Assembly (NCBI RefSeq): GCF_050947335.1
Contig: NC_134995.1
Coordinates: 8,718,501-8,782,500, forward strand
Source of the DNA: Megachile rotundata
Taxonomy: Eukaryota; Arthropoda; Insecta; Hymenoptera; Megachilidae
Length of the DNA: 64,000 nucleotides
Reading direction: 5' to 3'
The position numbers and the translations under genes were made by a program. Under the pieces are notes generated by a model. The model saw only the letters and a list, made by a program, of their open reading frames with translations. It had not been told where the DNA came from and did not search any database. Each line of letters starts with the position of its first letter. The stretch's first letter is position 1. Positions 33,873 to 46,900 of this stretch are shown piece after piece.

Positions 33873-35220
33873 GCCCGAGACGTTGAGACGTTAATGAAGG
33901 ACTTCTTTGAAGAAGCAAGAAGACAGTCCTTCTGGCCATGAGATTTTTTCTTCTTGTCTATAGCATTCTTGATACAAGCTGAAGCTCTCTAAAAAAAAGT
34001 AAAGCGTCCTGCACGATGTTTCCGGTGCAACGAAGGATGAGATTAATTCCCTTTGATCGTTCGTGTTGCAGTACCAGGTCGTAGCCTTCCATTGTTGATA
34101 CTGTTCCTTTTTATGCATGTAAAGCGATAGCTGGAAAGCAGATCGATACATTTACAGTGCTGCTATTTATTATTCTTATCGTTCTTTGTAACACGAATCG
34201 ATTGTTTTAACCCGTTCGAGCCTAAGACTTAACCTTGGATGAGATCGAATGTAGTCATAAAAAAATAAAAAATTAGTGTTTCAAGGTCTCATTTGCTTCT
34301 TAATTTATTTACATAATTTTTTAAATTTTTTACAAACAACTTTAGTTTTGTTTAAAAAACTTTTATTTTGTTTCGATCTGCTTTTCTGGAGACTCGTTTT
34401 CATTTTTATAATTTATACCGTGCTGCACACGAGAAGGCTTGCGACTGATAAGGTTTGTATTTATTAGAAGTTACCAGTTGAGTCTTGAAAGGGAAACGAA
34501 ACAACTCGCTCGAGTTGTTTGTATTTAAAAGGTGCGTTATACGCGATATGTGTCATCTCGTTGCCAAAGTACTCGTCATTAATTCGAAAGTCACTCGTTC
34601 ATGTAAATATACGAAAATCTATGTCGGTACTTTGCGAACCACTGTTACTCTACTCTCCTTTATAGCCACTTATTTTTTTTACGTGATCCTCACCACTATT
34701 TATCGTGTAGTAATATAACATGTAAATGTTGCGTGTACAGTGCAATACACTTTGCGTTCATCAAGTATTGTTACACTTTTGTAATTTTTCTTTTTATACA
34801 ACGTCGAACGTGGATATTTTTATCTTGATAGGTTCTACTATTATTTTGAACAATTTTAATAATTTTTATTTTGAAAAATTCTAGTTGGAACAAAACTTTT
34901 AATCTTTTGTCATAATTAACAATTTTTAAGAATAATTTTATCATTGATTGTATTGGAATAATTAGGTGTGCAATGTATTTAGAGACACAATAAAACTAGC
35001 CATATCGAGTACTAAATGTAAAGAAAATTCAATAAGTTAACTAAGTCAAAGATTAATTTCGTGTCTTTAAATAAAAATCTTTATTATAATACCTTGAAAA
35101 GATATCTTAATGTAATTAGCAGGAATTACAATTATAATGCAAAGTGTTTGACTAATAATTTGTATTAAAAATATTAACAAAACCTTGCTTGACTAGTTTT
35201 AAATTCAAAGAACGCGAAAA
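33873..35220. other. Downstream flank / probable 3' UTR, no gene seen
   Basis: AT-rich unique sequence with candidate poly(A) signals. No conserved frame. Confidence 0.45.
34264..34269 (+). promoter_or_regulatory. Candidate poly(A) signal AATAAA downstream of the cadherin
   Basis: This is the first AATAAA I see about 1.1 kb after the stop. Further candidates lie at 34989-34994 and 35070-35075. Which is used cannot be decided from sequence. Confidence 0.35.
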
Positions 35221-35221
35221 C

Positions 35222-35350
35222 AAGATGGCGGCTTCGAACGCGAGACGAAATGGCTCCGTGACGTAGCAACATGGCTGCTCCGTGACGTAGCAACATGGCG
35301 GCTCCGTGACGTAGCATCATGGCGGCTCCGTGACGTCGCAACATGGCAGA
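35222..35350 (+). repeat. 24 bp array of TGACGTAGCAACATGGCGG
   Basis: Four units of GCTCCGTGACGTAGCAACAT plus GGCG, preceded by a clean AAGATGGCGGC at 35222. The block is GC-rich in an AT-rich setting. Each unit has a CRE-like TGACGT and a YY1/Pho-like ATGGCGG. Confidence 0.92.
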
Positions 35351-36129
35351 GCGTCGACGCTCACAGAAATCTTTCAAAATACACAAATTAAATATAAGAA
35401 AACAGAAGATGTTACGTTTATTAATTATTAACATATTATTTCCTAAATTTTGGAACTATCAATATTTAATATTCCACGTTCAACGTTACCAAACAAGCGA
35501 AAAGATTCCTTGTTTGTAGGTGCCTTGTGAATACTCGAATTGTCTAACTCATAATTTAAAAAAAGAAATGCGCTGTAAGAAAATGTAACATATGTATGTA
35601 ACGATGTATAATTTATAGCGACGGTGCCGTCCGTCCGCAAATAACTGTGTTATGAATCGTTAATAAAGCTAATTAACGTAAGTTATTGAAGTCGAACTAC
35701 GTTTCCATTCAAACTTCACCCAGTTTGCACAATTTCCAGGGTAAATTACGCTCTCCTCGATGTTGGACTTCGTTGGAAATCGATAGTCAATTCACGAGTA
35801 AGGAAACGGACTTTTTTTTTCACAATCAACGACTTCATTGGCACTGGATCGAAGTAACTTAGTTTCTCCTTTCCGGCTTCCTATCTGACTTCCGTTTGAA
35901 TACAACGCAATCTGTGTATGCTTCGATGATGCGCCCGTTCAGGGACTCGGAAAATTAAAACTTCTTATTTGCTGTTAGTCCTTCGATTTCCTTAGTTAAG
36001 TATGTAGGACGCAACTAGTTTCTTTTATTGTTATTTTATTATGGGTCTTTTTCTTGAGTTGAAGGTGCAAAATTTTTATAGGTTATACATGAACTACATA
36101 TGTACATGTCTTTACTTTTTCTCATAATT
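35351..36129. other. Intergenic unique sequence
   Basis: No gene recognised. Confidence 0.45.
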
Positions 36130-36700
36130 GAATATAACATTTGAACATTTTTAATAATTGAATATAACAATTAAATATAACAATTGAATATAATAATTGA
36201 ATGTAACAATTGAATACAACAATTGAATATAATAATTGAATGCAACAATTGAATATAACAATTGAATAAAGCAACTGAATATAACAATTGAACACAACAA
36301 TTGAATATAACAATTGAATACAACAATTGAATACAACAATTGAATACAACAATTGAATATAACAATTGAATATAGCAATTGAATATAACAATTGAATACA
36401 ACAATTGAATACAACAATTGAATATAATAATTGAATACAACAATTGAATACAACAATTGAATATAATAATTGAGTATGACAATTGAATATAACAACTGAA
36501 TACAACAACTGAATACAACAATTGAATATAATAATTGGATATAACAATTGAATATAACAGATGAATAGAGAAATTGAATATAACAATTGAATATAATAAT
36601 TGAATATAACAATTGAATATAACAATTGAATATAACAATTGAATATGACAATTGAATATAACAATTGAATACAACAATTGAATACAACAATTGAATATAA
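36130..36700 (+). repeat. 13 bp minisatellite AACAATTGAATAT
   Basis: About 44 units. The minus-strand frames of up to 284 codons rich in Y-I-Q-L-L are artefacts. Confidence 0.95.
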
Positions 36701-37779
36701 AATATTTTTATGCAAATAAAGAATATATTATAACATATATTTATAATGTTCTTAAGAGAGGACAACAAATATGAAGCAGCACATATGAAGAAAATACAAA
36801 AATACAGTATAATAATGCTACAATAAAAACATATAAAATGATGAAAATTTAGTATACAATAAATGAAAAAAAAATTTAAATACATATAATATATATGAAA
36901 TAATAAAAATGTAATATATAATACATAGAAAATGATAAAACTATAATATACAACACATAAAATGACAAAAGTGTAATGTATATGTAAAACAATATGTACA
37001 AACATGAGAAAATAAAAACATAATACATAAAATATAAAACAGTAACTAAAATAACAATTTATTCATAAAAAACATCTACAACAAAATTTTGTATTAATAG
37101 AATATTTGTCCAGTAATTAAAGTCATGAAAGTAAAAATATCCACACACATTCGTCAATAAAAATTAACCTAACCTAATCCGTAATAATTTAAGGGTTAAA
37201 TCGTAACATTTACAGAATGGTTAAACCGATTTCACGAAGATCGTGTTTGAACAAATAGCCTAACCGGAATTTCCATCGAACATGCATCTTGTCCTTGCAA
37301 GAGGAAGGTGACCTTGATGAAGGCACAACGTAATTCCCGATAGTGCGTTCGGCAGCCGAAGAATCCCTCTGTACGCAGATCAAATCAGCGTGGGTGTTTT
37401 AATTACTGGTAAATGAGTCGTGCGAGGAGATTCCTGGTCCCAGTGACACCGGTATATCGTTCGATGGTCCTTGAATCTATCGCAAATGAGCCGCGTTCTA
37501 GGTCTCCTCCCGAATACGCCGAGACCTTGCCACAATGCCATTCAAGCGATCTGAGAGTGTTTTCAAGTTCCCTCGAAGAATCGCGATCGGTGAAAATGAA
37601 TTCGCGACGGGAACGAAGAAAAATCGTCGCCACGGAACCATTTCCGACCCGGCGACGGGAACGCATTTGTCTGCGATAGATCGTGGGAACAAGACCAGTC
37701 AAATGGCACATTTTTTTTCTTGGGAGGTGGATTAGTTGGATGCATGTCTATAGATATTTTTTGGGGGAAAATTGGTGGA
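36701..37779. other. Intergenic: AT-rich then a GC-richer unique block
   Basis: Positions 37200-37740 are non-repetitive and less AT-rich, with overlapping open frames on both strands (up to 102 codons) and no recognisable protein. Confidence 0.4.
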
Positions 37780-38880
37780 GGAAATTTGGAGGTGTAAAGG
37801 ATGTTTTGGAAATTGGGAATTTGGGGAGTTAAATATTTTGGAGTTTGGGGGGTTCAAGGTTGAGAATGGGAATTTGGGGGTTTAGGGATTTGGGGAGATG
37901 GAAATTTAGGATTTGGTAATTTGGGGTGGTGGAATTTGAGGATTTAGATATTTGGGGTGTTCAAGGTTGAGGATTTGGAAATTTGGGAATTTAGGAATTT
38001 GGGGGGATGGAATTTTAGAATTTGGTAATTTAGGATAGTGGAATTTGGAGAGTTAGAAATTTGGGGTATTGGAATTTGAGAAATTGGAAATTTTTGAATT
38101 TAGGGATTTAGGGTGATGGAATTTTAGAATTTGGAAATTTGGAATTGTGGAATTTGGAGATTTAGGGACTTAGGGTGTTGGAATTTTAGAATTTGGAAAT
38201 TTGGAGTTGTGGAATTTGGGGATTTAGGGACTTAGGGTGTTGGAATTTTAGAATTTGGAAACTTGGAGTTGTGGAATTTGGGGATTTAGGGATTTAGGGT
38301 GTTGGAATTTCAGAATTTGGAAATTTGGGGTGATGGAATTTTAGAATTTGGAAATTTGGGGATTTAAGGATTTAGGGTGTTGGAATTTAAGAATTTGGAT
38401 ATTTGTAGATTTAGAGATTTGAGGTGATGGAATTTTAGAAATTGGTAATTTGGAGATTTAGAGATTAGGGGTAGTGGAATTTGAGAATTTGGAAATTTGT
38501 CATAATGGAACGTGTGAGTTTGGAAATTTGGAGCATTGAGATTTGAGAATTTTGAAACTTAGGGTACTAGAATTTGAAAATTTATGGTACTAAAACTTGA
38601 GAATTTGGAAATTTGGAAATTTGTACGCTTAGGATACTAAAATTTGAAAATATGGAAATTTGCAAATTTGTAAATTAGCAAATACTAAAATTTGAGAATT
38701 TGAAATTTGTGTTACTGAAATTTGAGAATTTGGAAATTTGAAAATTTAATATACTAAAATTTGATATTTTATAAATTTAAAAATTTGCAATTTTAAAATA
38801 CTAAAATATGCGATTTTGGAAATTTGTCATCCTAAAATTTGAAAACTTGAAAATTTGAGAATTTGGAAAACATGCAATAT
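37780..38880 (+). repeat. G-rich ~60 bp tandem array
   Basis: TTGGAATTTTAGAATTTGGA and GGGATTTAGGG words in ~60 bp units, decaying to AT-rich at the right end. Confidence 0.9.
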
Positions 38881-40606
38881 TTATACATATAAATCAAACG
38901 TGATAAATAATTAAAAGTTCCCCAGAATTATACATATGTATATCAAACGTAAGTGGCGTGTATCGATTTTACTGTATCCTCAGTTGATAATTCTTGGTAT
39001 AATTTAATTATTTCTGTTCCTAATTGCAGAAGGTTTTAATTACCTGTAATAACTTGTTCTACTTTCCGTGCTCTGATTCTCTTCGATGGTCATCATAGAA
39101 TTATTTATTTCGCTCCGAAACTAAGAAAACTTCAGATTCATAAGTTACGTGTAACTTTCCATTTATAGTATTAAAGCATACTGTATTTACGAAATTTATA
39201 GTACTTACAGTATTTAAAATATTATATATAAACCTTGAAGCTGAAGAAAATATGTTAACCTTGATGAAAATAACCAAATTATAAAATAATTCTAATTTAT
39301 TATAAAATGAAAACCTCCCTTATAATTTTAGTATAAAATCATAAAAAGCCAACCTAACCTATAAAACTATCTTAAACCATTATAAGATTATAACCTCCAT
39401 AATTTATTATAAACTTACAACCTTCCTTACAATTCATTACAATATTCTAACCTTAATTTTTACAATTTTACAACCTTACTACTTTACAACTTTACAACTT
39501 CACAACCTTACAGCTTTACAACTGTACAACTTTACAACTGCACAATTTTATAATTTTACAATTTTACAATTTTACAATTTCACAATTTCACAAGTTAATA
39601 AGTCTACAATTTTACAATTCTTGCAAATCTTTCACCCTCCAACTCCCTAAATCCCCTAAAAACAACCCACTCACCGAAAATACAATTCTCTGCAGTTCAT
39701 TATAGTATTACCGATATCCTCCATAATAACAATGATAATCGTCAGATAATGTACCCTCTAATATCCCATAACACAGCCAATAAATACGGAACATTGGAAA
39801 TCGCTGAAACCGTCGCTAATACGAAAGCTCGTTAGAATTCACCCCATAACACTGTGTTGCGAGTGCAAGCAAATTTGGAGACAATCGATGGTTCGATATT
39901 TACGAGAATTATCACGGCTCTAACAGTGCACACGCGTGTTTTACGTGATGTAGGACCATCGTCCTACGGTTTCTATGGCGATTGTCCCTGACATCATCCG
40001 ACACGGCTGGTTTGAGTGGGTGGGAACAATTACAACCGGTCCAACCTCATTTAACAGATGATTTATTCGGCCTTTTATATGGTGGGGGTCCTTCCGAAGA
40101 ATTAGCACACGTTGCACGACCTCGTAACACTACTTTTCCTTCGCGACATCTTTTCTTACCCCTTTCGACCCTTTTACCGTTCGGCCGAGTTCTTCTTACT
40201 GTTACGTCAAAGACTCTGACAAAGAAACCATTCGAAAGAGATGGAATGCAACCAATTTAAATACCAAATGGTAACCTCTTACAGTTATTGTTACATAAAG
40301 GTACGGTTAGGACGAATATTAAAACCTTACAAGTTTTTAGCAACACCTTAATGGTTTTTCACAGTTGCGGTTTCAAATCAACAAAGGGGAGATAATTTTC
40401 AGTGGAACACGGTGTTCGTCGACGACTGACGGCTTGCTTCCAATCAACTATGTTTTGGCAACGTGACGCTTCCGAATTTTCGCCATTGAATAAATCCGAT
40501 ATGCACCACGATTGCATGAACGTATCGTCGTGATGTGGCTAGCTTCGATAGCAGAGAATGTTTCCTCAGAATTAGTATCACTACTTCCTCAGAAAGTATA
40601 AGACGA
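38881..40606. other. Intergenic sequence
   Basis: Holds short TTTACAAC repeats at ~39460-39620 and a partial copy of the inverted-repeat sequence at ~40388-40425 (GATAATTTTCAGTGGAACAC). A 92-codon frame at 39982-40260 is unrecognised. Confidence 0.45.
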
Positions 40607-41204
40607 TAAAAAATACCGGATGAAACAAATGCAACGGGGGATAATTTTCAGTGGGACAGTGTCCTTCGACCACGAAGATCATGGTCTGACCTTGTATACT
40701 TCGCGATTAAAGACGATTAATTCCCGATGGAAAGAATCGTTCGCGAGAAACGCGTAATCTGGCGTTAAATTAAAATCGAAAAATTAAAATTGAAATTCTT
40801 CGGAAACTTTGCACTGTGGACAATCCACGCATTCTTGTAGTCAATATCGGAAGAGATTACAAGAGACCTCGATACAAGTTTTTAGCGATAGTTTTTCGTT
40901 CACGTTTGTAGTTTCAAATCGAACGTAGCAGTAAGACCCGAGGCATTACATTCTAGCGATTTTTGATTTGTTAGTCACATGTGGTTGTCAGGTTAACCTT
41001 AGCAGTCTTTGTATTTTCTATTCATGTAGGTATTGCGTATTGCTTGCTCGCTTTGGGACTTCATACGTCATTTGTAGTTCTCCACTCGAATTTTAGCTGA
41101 ATGGAAAATACACTGTTTACCTCATCAATGTCACAAAAATACGACCACTCCGAGCTTTTGTGAAACGTAAAAATTCTTTGGCACAGCTTCGAGTCATCGA
41201 GTAC
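40607..41204 (+). repeat. Arm 1 of a ~600 bp inverted repeat
   Basis: Reads the same as the reverse complement of 46901-47518 with scattered mismatches and small indels; for example GTGGACAATCCACGCATTCT here is the complement of a stretch near 47270. No open frame. Probably a dispersed noncoding transposable-element family. Confidence 0.9.
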
Positions 41205-42334
41205 ATAAACTGAAAATTATTCAATAAAGCTTGAGCGAACGTTTGCTGATATACCGATATGCAATAGTTCTAATTAAGTAAAGCGCGAAATGGCACTAAG
41301 GGGTGCATATCCAAGGATGAACCTCTCGCGCCATTGATCATAGCAACAGTCGATGACAATCGATATCTTGTTACCTCGATATTGGTCCGAGACCATCATT
41401 AACGTGCTTGGACAACAAGCTTGATTCTCGCAGTCGATGTATCGAATGCGTGTTTCGGGCGTGTTATGTGTGTATTCGACGTGTGTCGCTTCGACCAAAT
41501 ATCGAAATTACGCTCGTTTGTCGACGATAATTAATTAACCATTTATTTAATCTTTAATTTGAGAAATTACCAATCGTCATATTTCCTTGCGTTTATTTTC
41601 TGGAATTTCTGAATATTTACATTTAGGAATTTTTAAACTCTTTACTATTGAATTTCCAAATTTCTCAAATTTGCAATTGCACCAAACTTTGCAAGTCAAA
41701 TTTCAAATTCCTAAAAAGTACATTCTGATATCTCAAATTCCTTCCAAAAATAATAGGCTAATAATTTTTTAAAAATCTCTTTAAATTTCGTTAAAGAAGA
41801 AAGATAAATAGCACGACCATAAATTGAAGCTGACGTTTTCAGTATGTTACCTATCCTTTAATAGAATCGAGTTGTTGATTCTTCTGCTAAATAACTACTC
41901 CAATGAATCAGATCAAGTGCAAACAGCTTCTATAAATCGAATAATCGTATGGTAAAATAGTTGGCACCGCTTCAAAATACACACACGGAATTTAAGCGGT
42001 ACTGAAATATTATGTAATCGATTCACACATACTCACTTATTTGCTACGTCGATAAATCACTTCCACGATAAAATTGTTCGTGCTGATCGGAAAAATGTAC
42101 TATAGTCATTTAATACCGAAGTTATTTATTTGTGTACCGTTACAAATTTTTCAATTTTTAGATATTCCTAATTATTCATATTATACAATTTTACAATTTT
42201 TAAATTGCATGTTTTCATGTATGTATTGCATGTATTATTGTGCATTTGTATTGTAAATCAAACTATAAACGAACCACAAGATTGAACTGTATGATCATGT
42301 GTAATTTCAATTTTTACGTTTGAATGAAATTATT
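41205..42334. other. Intergenic sequence between repeats
   Basis: AT-rich and unique, with no recognised gene. The minus-strand frame at 41274-41498 shows no family features. Confidence 0.45.
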
Positions 42335-43190
42335 ATACAGGGTGTCTCACAAGGTTCCTGAAATGGGGGTAGCTGACGAGATTCTGGATAAGATTTCCCT
42401 TCGTACAAATGGTTACACGCGTAGTAATCCATCGCGTAGTAACTCAGCGCGTGGATATCCAACGCGTAGTAACGCAACGCGTGGATATCCAACGCGTAGT
42501 AATCCCGCGGGTGAACAGTCAACGCGTAGTAATTCAACGCGTAGTAATCCAGCGCGTGTTTATCCAACGCATGGATATCCAACGCGTAGTAATCCAACGC
42601 GTAGTAATCCAGCTCGTGGATATCCAACCCGTAGTGACCCAGCGCATGGATATCCAACGCGTAGTAATCCCACGCGTGGACAATCAGCGCGTAGTAATCC
42701 CACGCGTGGACAATCAGCGCGTAGTAATCCAATGCGTAGTAACCCAGCGTGTGGATATCCAACGCGTAGTGACCCAACGCATGGATATCCAACGCATAGT
42801 AATCTCACGCGTGGATAATCAACGCGTAGTAATAAAACGCGTAGTAATCCCACACGTGGACAATCAGTACGTAGTAATCCAACGCGTAATAATCCAGTGC
42901 GTGGATATCTAACGCGTAGACAATCAACGCGTAGTAATCCCACACATGGACAATCAGCACGTAGTAATCCAACGCGTAGTAATCCAGCGCGTGGATATCC
43001 AACGCGTAGTGACCCAGCGCGTGGATATCCAACGCGTAATAACTCTGCGCGTGGATATTCAACGCGTAATAATACAACGCGTGGTAATTCTGCGCGTAGA
43101 AATCTAACGCGTAGTAAACCAACGGATAGTAATCCAACGCCTAGTAATCCAGCGTGTGGTAATCTAACGCGTAGCAATCAGAGCGCGAGG
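42335..43190 (+). mobile_element. TIR element copy 3 with 15 bp satellite
   Basis: ATACAGGGTGTCTCACAA at 42335 continues with CCTGAAATGGGGGTAGCTGA and GATAAGATTTCCCTTCG, matching the complement of the copy 2 right end for ~80 bp. The satellite then begins directly. No right terminus seen. Confidence 0.8.
42412..43190 (+). repeat. 15 bp satellite TAGTAATCCAACGCG / TGGATATCCAACGCG
   Basis: About 50 units of three interchanging modules, sharing the ACGCGTRG core and 15 bp period of the arrays at 19.2, 28.6 and 33.2 kb. Open frames rich in R-S-N or A-L-D are artefacts. Confidence 0.94.
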
Positions 43191-45139
43191 ATTACGCATT
43201 TAATATTATAGCATCTGACAAGTGCATTACACAAAGGGTTTATTTGTCACAAGAGGATGGAACAATTCACCTAACCTCAAAGAGTTAAAAGCTGTAGTAG
43301 GAGATCCTCGACGCGAAGGGCCTCAATAAAAAATTGAAACCGGCTCTCGAAAGTCGGCCGTAGTCGACCCTCGAGCGGAAGAGGGTAAAGGAGCGACGAT
43401 ATTAAGCCGGGGAGGATTTTCGAGCGTCTTCGAGATCAAATTGAAGGTTGCAAGCTTTCTCGAAACGGCACGTGTTCGACGATATCGTCTCGGGTTTGCA
43501 GGATGCCGTCTTTCCGACCGTTATTCGAATACTTGGGTGAAATATTAGCTACTTATTCCGTGACGGGAGCAAGGGCAAGCTTCTCGACGAACCGTCAGCT
43601 TCCTTCTTGTTCCCGTGTGTTCCCGGTGTCCCGTAAAAATGCGATCGTTCGGCAATATCGACAGGAATCCCAAGGGACGCTTTTTCGGGGCCAAGGTCTC
43701 GCGTTAATCGTCCTGCTTTTGAAGCCTGTCGACACCTGTTCGCGATCCTATTAACCGCCGTCGTAATTCGATCACTCACGATCGATCATTTCCGCAAAAT
43801 ATTCAACAGATACTTCGAGGATATTCGTTTGTCTTTGCACACTTTCGTTCGATTGAAATATATTCGGACAACTCTAGTGTACGATTATTTGAGGTTAGGT
43901 CTATATGGCGGTCTGATATTAATTAATCTGATTATTAGTCTGATAATGTTTATAGAATATATGCGTAACATATGTGTATGATAAAAATAATGTACATATG
44001 TAATGTATAGAACATGTGTGTAATGTGAACATATAATCGACATATATGTATGCATATGTATATATGTATAACGACATCCAGTTTTAATTTTAATGGAAGT
44101 ATATGTATATGAGAGGTTAGGTATATGTGCATGATAGGTTAGTTTAAAACATAGCATTTTAGATCTTTATTAAATTTAGTACAAAATGGCACACGTGGAT
44201 ATCATCACACATGAATTATTTCAGAACCCTCAAACAATCTAACTCAATGTTTCTTGCATATCACCTAATCTTTTATCTGATATTTCCTCATTTTTTATCT
44301 CATATATAACACAATTTTTTGTCACCCTAATTTTTTACAACAACTCCCTAATTGTCAATCTCACACATCGTCCTATCGCCCAACCTGCTGCAAACGCGAA
44401 TGATTGTTTAAGGCAGCAGTTAGATAGTTCGGAAACAAAGAAAATATTTATATATCCTAAATCGAAGGCGACAGGTAGAGAAAGAGGGCAGTAGGTGAAA
44501 CGGAAACGATTCTATAAGAAAATTGTCAGCAATTTGTGGCAACGGTGAATGTTTTTCTGTGTTGTAACGTCGTTCGTGTATTATGAACGCTCGTACCTAT
44601 TCGATCGTTGCAAATGGCTTGTAGAAAGAGTATGCTCGGATAAAATTGCACGAGTTTGATGTATTGCGACAAGGTCGCGAGTCTCTTGGAGAATATAGAC
44701 GACGTTTAAAATCTATAATGCACGATTGCATCGGGTTTAATGTCTCGGGAAATTATAAAAGTTCGGTAGAATTTGCTTTGCAATAATGGAGGGTCAATGT
44801 GGCAGGTGCATATGAAAGTTGAGAGAAAATAAAAGGGTTAGATAATTATCCAACTTTTTATGTAATTACATTATCGAGTTAGTGTATAGACAGTTTGAGT
44901 ATTGCATAAAATTCAAAATCCACGTTAAATCGATTGTTATTTAAGTGACATGTAATTATATTAATGTAATAGGGACGTCTTGTTAGATTCTGTTGATGAT
45001 TTGTAGTATGGTGTGGAGAATAGACGTTGTTTAAGGAAATGGCAATATAGGGAGAGGGAACTGGCCATTGGCATATGCACAGGTTTTATGGAGATTCTAA
45101 ATCTTTTTGACTGCCTTTAATATTTAAGAGTATCAAATT
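43191..45139. other. Intergenic sequence
   Basis: A GC-richer unique block at ~43260-43850, then AT-rich sequence with ATATGTATG runs at ~43965-44070. No recognisable gene. Confidence 0.45.
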
Positions 45140-45845
45140 TACAAGATAAGTATCCCAAATCCCACATGTCCCAAATTCCAGATGTCCCAAATTCCACATA
45201 TGCCACTTCCCACATGTCCCAAATTCCACATAGGCCAAATCCCGCATATCCTAAATCCCACATATCCCAAATCCCACATATCCCAAATCGCACATATGCC
45301 AAATCCCACATATGCCAAATCCCACATGTCCCAAATTCCACATATGCCAAATCCCACATATCCCAAATCCCACATATCCCAAATCCCACATATGCCAAAT
45401 TCCACAAGTCCCAAATTCCACATATGCCAAATCCCACATATCCCAAATTCCACACGTCCCAAATCCCACACGTCCCAAATCCCACACGTCCCAAATCCCA
45501 CACGTCCCAAATCCCACACGTCCCAAATCCCAAATCTCCCAAATCCCAAATCTCCCAAATCCCAAATCTCCCAAATCCCAAATCTCCCAAATCCCAAATC
45601 TCCCAAATCCCAAATCTCCCAAATCCCAAATCTCCCAAATCCCAAATCTCCCAAATCCCAAATCTCCCAAATCCCAAATCTCCCAAATCCCAAATCTCCC
45701 AAATCCCAAATCTCCCAAATCCCAAATCTCCCAAATCCCAAATCTCCCAAATCCCAAATTTCCCAAATCCCAAATCTCCCAAATCCCAAATCTCCCAAAT
45801 CCCAAATCTCCCAAATCCCAAATCTCCCTAATCCCAAATCTCCAA
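45140..45845 (+). repeat. 16 bp minisatellite CCCAAATCCCAAATCT / CCCACATATCCCAAAT
   Basis: About 44 units; the right half is almost perfectly homogeneous. Open in five or six frames up to 246 codons, all artefacts. Confidence 0.95.
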
Positions 45846-46900
45846 GTTTCATTGTCCTCGGTGCGCCTCCTCAGGTTACACAGTCGGCTAGTAATTTTAT
45901 TATTCGCGAATGCAGGTCGTGATTATACGGTGCGAAATTAAAGGTGTGCAATAATGCTAGAGACGAACGTATGCCATACATACATTATGTTCGGTTATCT
46001 ATGTGCGCTGACATGTGTGTTCCTCGACCTTTTATAGATACTACGATTCCATCTTCGCATTCATCGAGGCAGGGTATAAGCATTAGTATCTATAACCGCG
46101 GCTATGTATTAGGTATGTATGGGTCGATGAGCGGGAAATTACTTTATGGTCATTTCAAGTTTCAAGTTTGCTGTTGACATCTTTAAGTGATAAAGTTCGC
46201 TAACAGTTAAATCTTTTGTGGCATAAAATGCTTTATAGTAACACGTATGAAGATATGTAGATTTGAGGTTATAGATATGTGATTTAACGATCACCCATTT
46301 TGTACTAAAAATGTTCATGATATATTAATATAGAAAATCCTAACCTTCAAATTGATATATCGCATGTTTTATTAACGATATTTATTCGCCATCAAATTGT
46401 ATCCGACATTTTGTGTACCGTAATCGCTCATTGCAAATCAAAATGGAGGACCTTGAACCATGAAAAGTGTAATACATTTTTATGACATAGTGTCACAAAA
46501 TGTCACTGATGTTACATTAAATTTAATCTTGAATATTAACAAAATGACCTACATTTATTATTAATATTGACGGTAATTGTTGCGATTTGTCATTAATATT
46601 GGCTGTCTAGAACAAGACGCATTCATCGATTAACATTTTCACGACGCGCGTAAAATATTTGAGGTTAACAGAAAGTCCATAAATTCGATTGTCATTCGCA
46701 GTCGAACAGACGAATCTTTGAAAGCTTCGATCCTCCTTTTTCGTCGCGGCGAAGTTAAGATAATGCCAAAGCCTGTAGAATATGTTCAATTTTTCATTCA
46801 CAACGTTCCTCCATAATTCACGGAGCTACGTCACACGCGCGCTCGCGCAAATAAAAAAGAAACATCTGTAGCAGCGACGAAATACAGACACAGCTTCCGA
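45846..46900. other. Intergenic unique sequence
   Basis: No recognised gene; short frames only. Confidence 0.45.

Noticed and set aside
36151..37005. 284-codon minus-strand hydrophobic frame resembling membrane helices
   Set aside because: Hydrophobicity comes from AT-rich 13 bp repeats; no recognisable family.
41274..41498. 74-codon minus-strand frame near the inverted-repeat arm
   Set aside because: No recognisable features and not shared with the other arm.
45117..45941. Open frames of 187-246 codons on both strands
   Set aside because: All follow the 16 bp CCCAAATCCCAAATCT repeat; simultaneous openness in nearly all frames marks an artefact.
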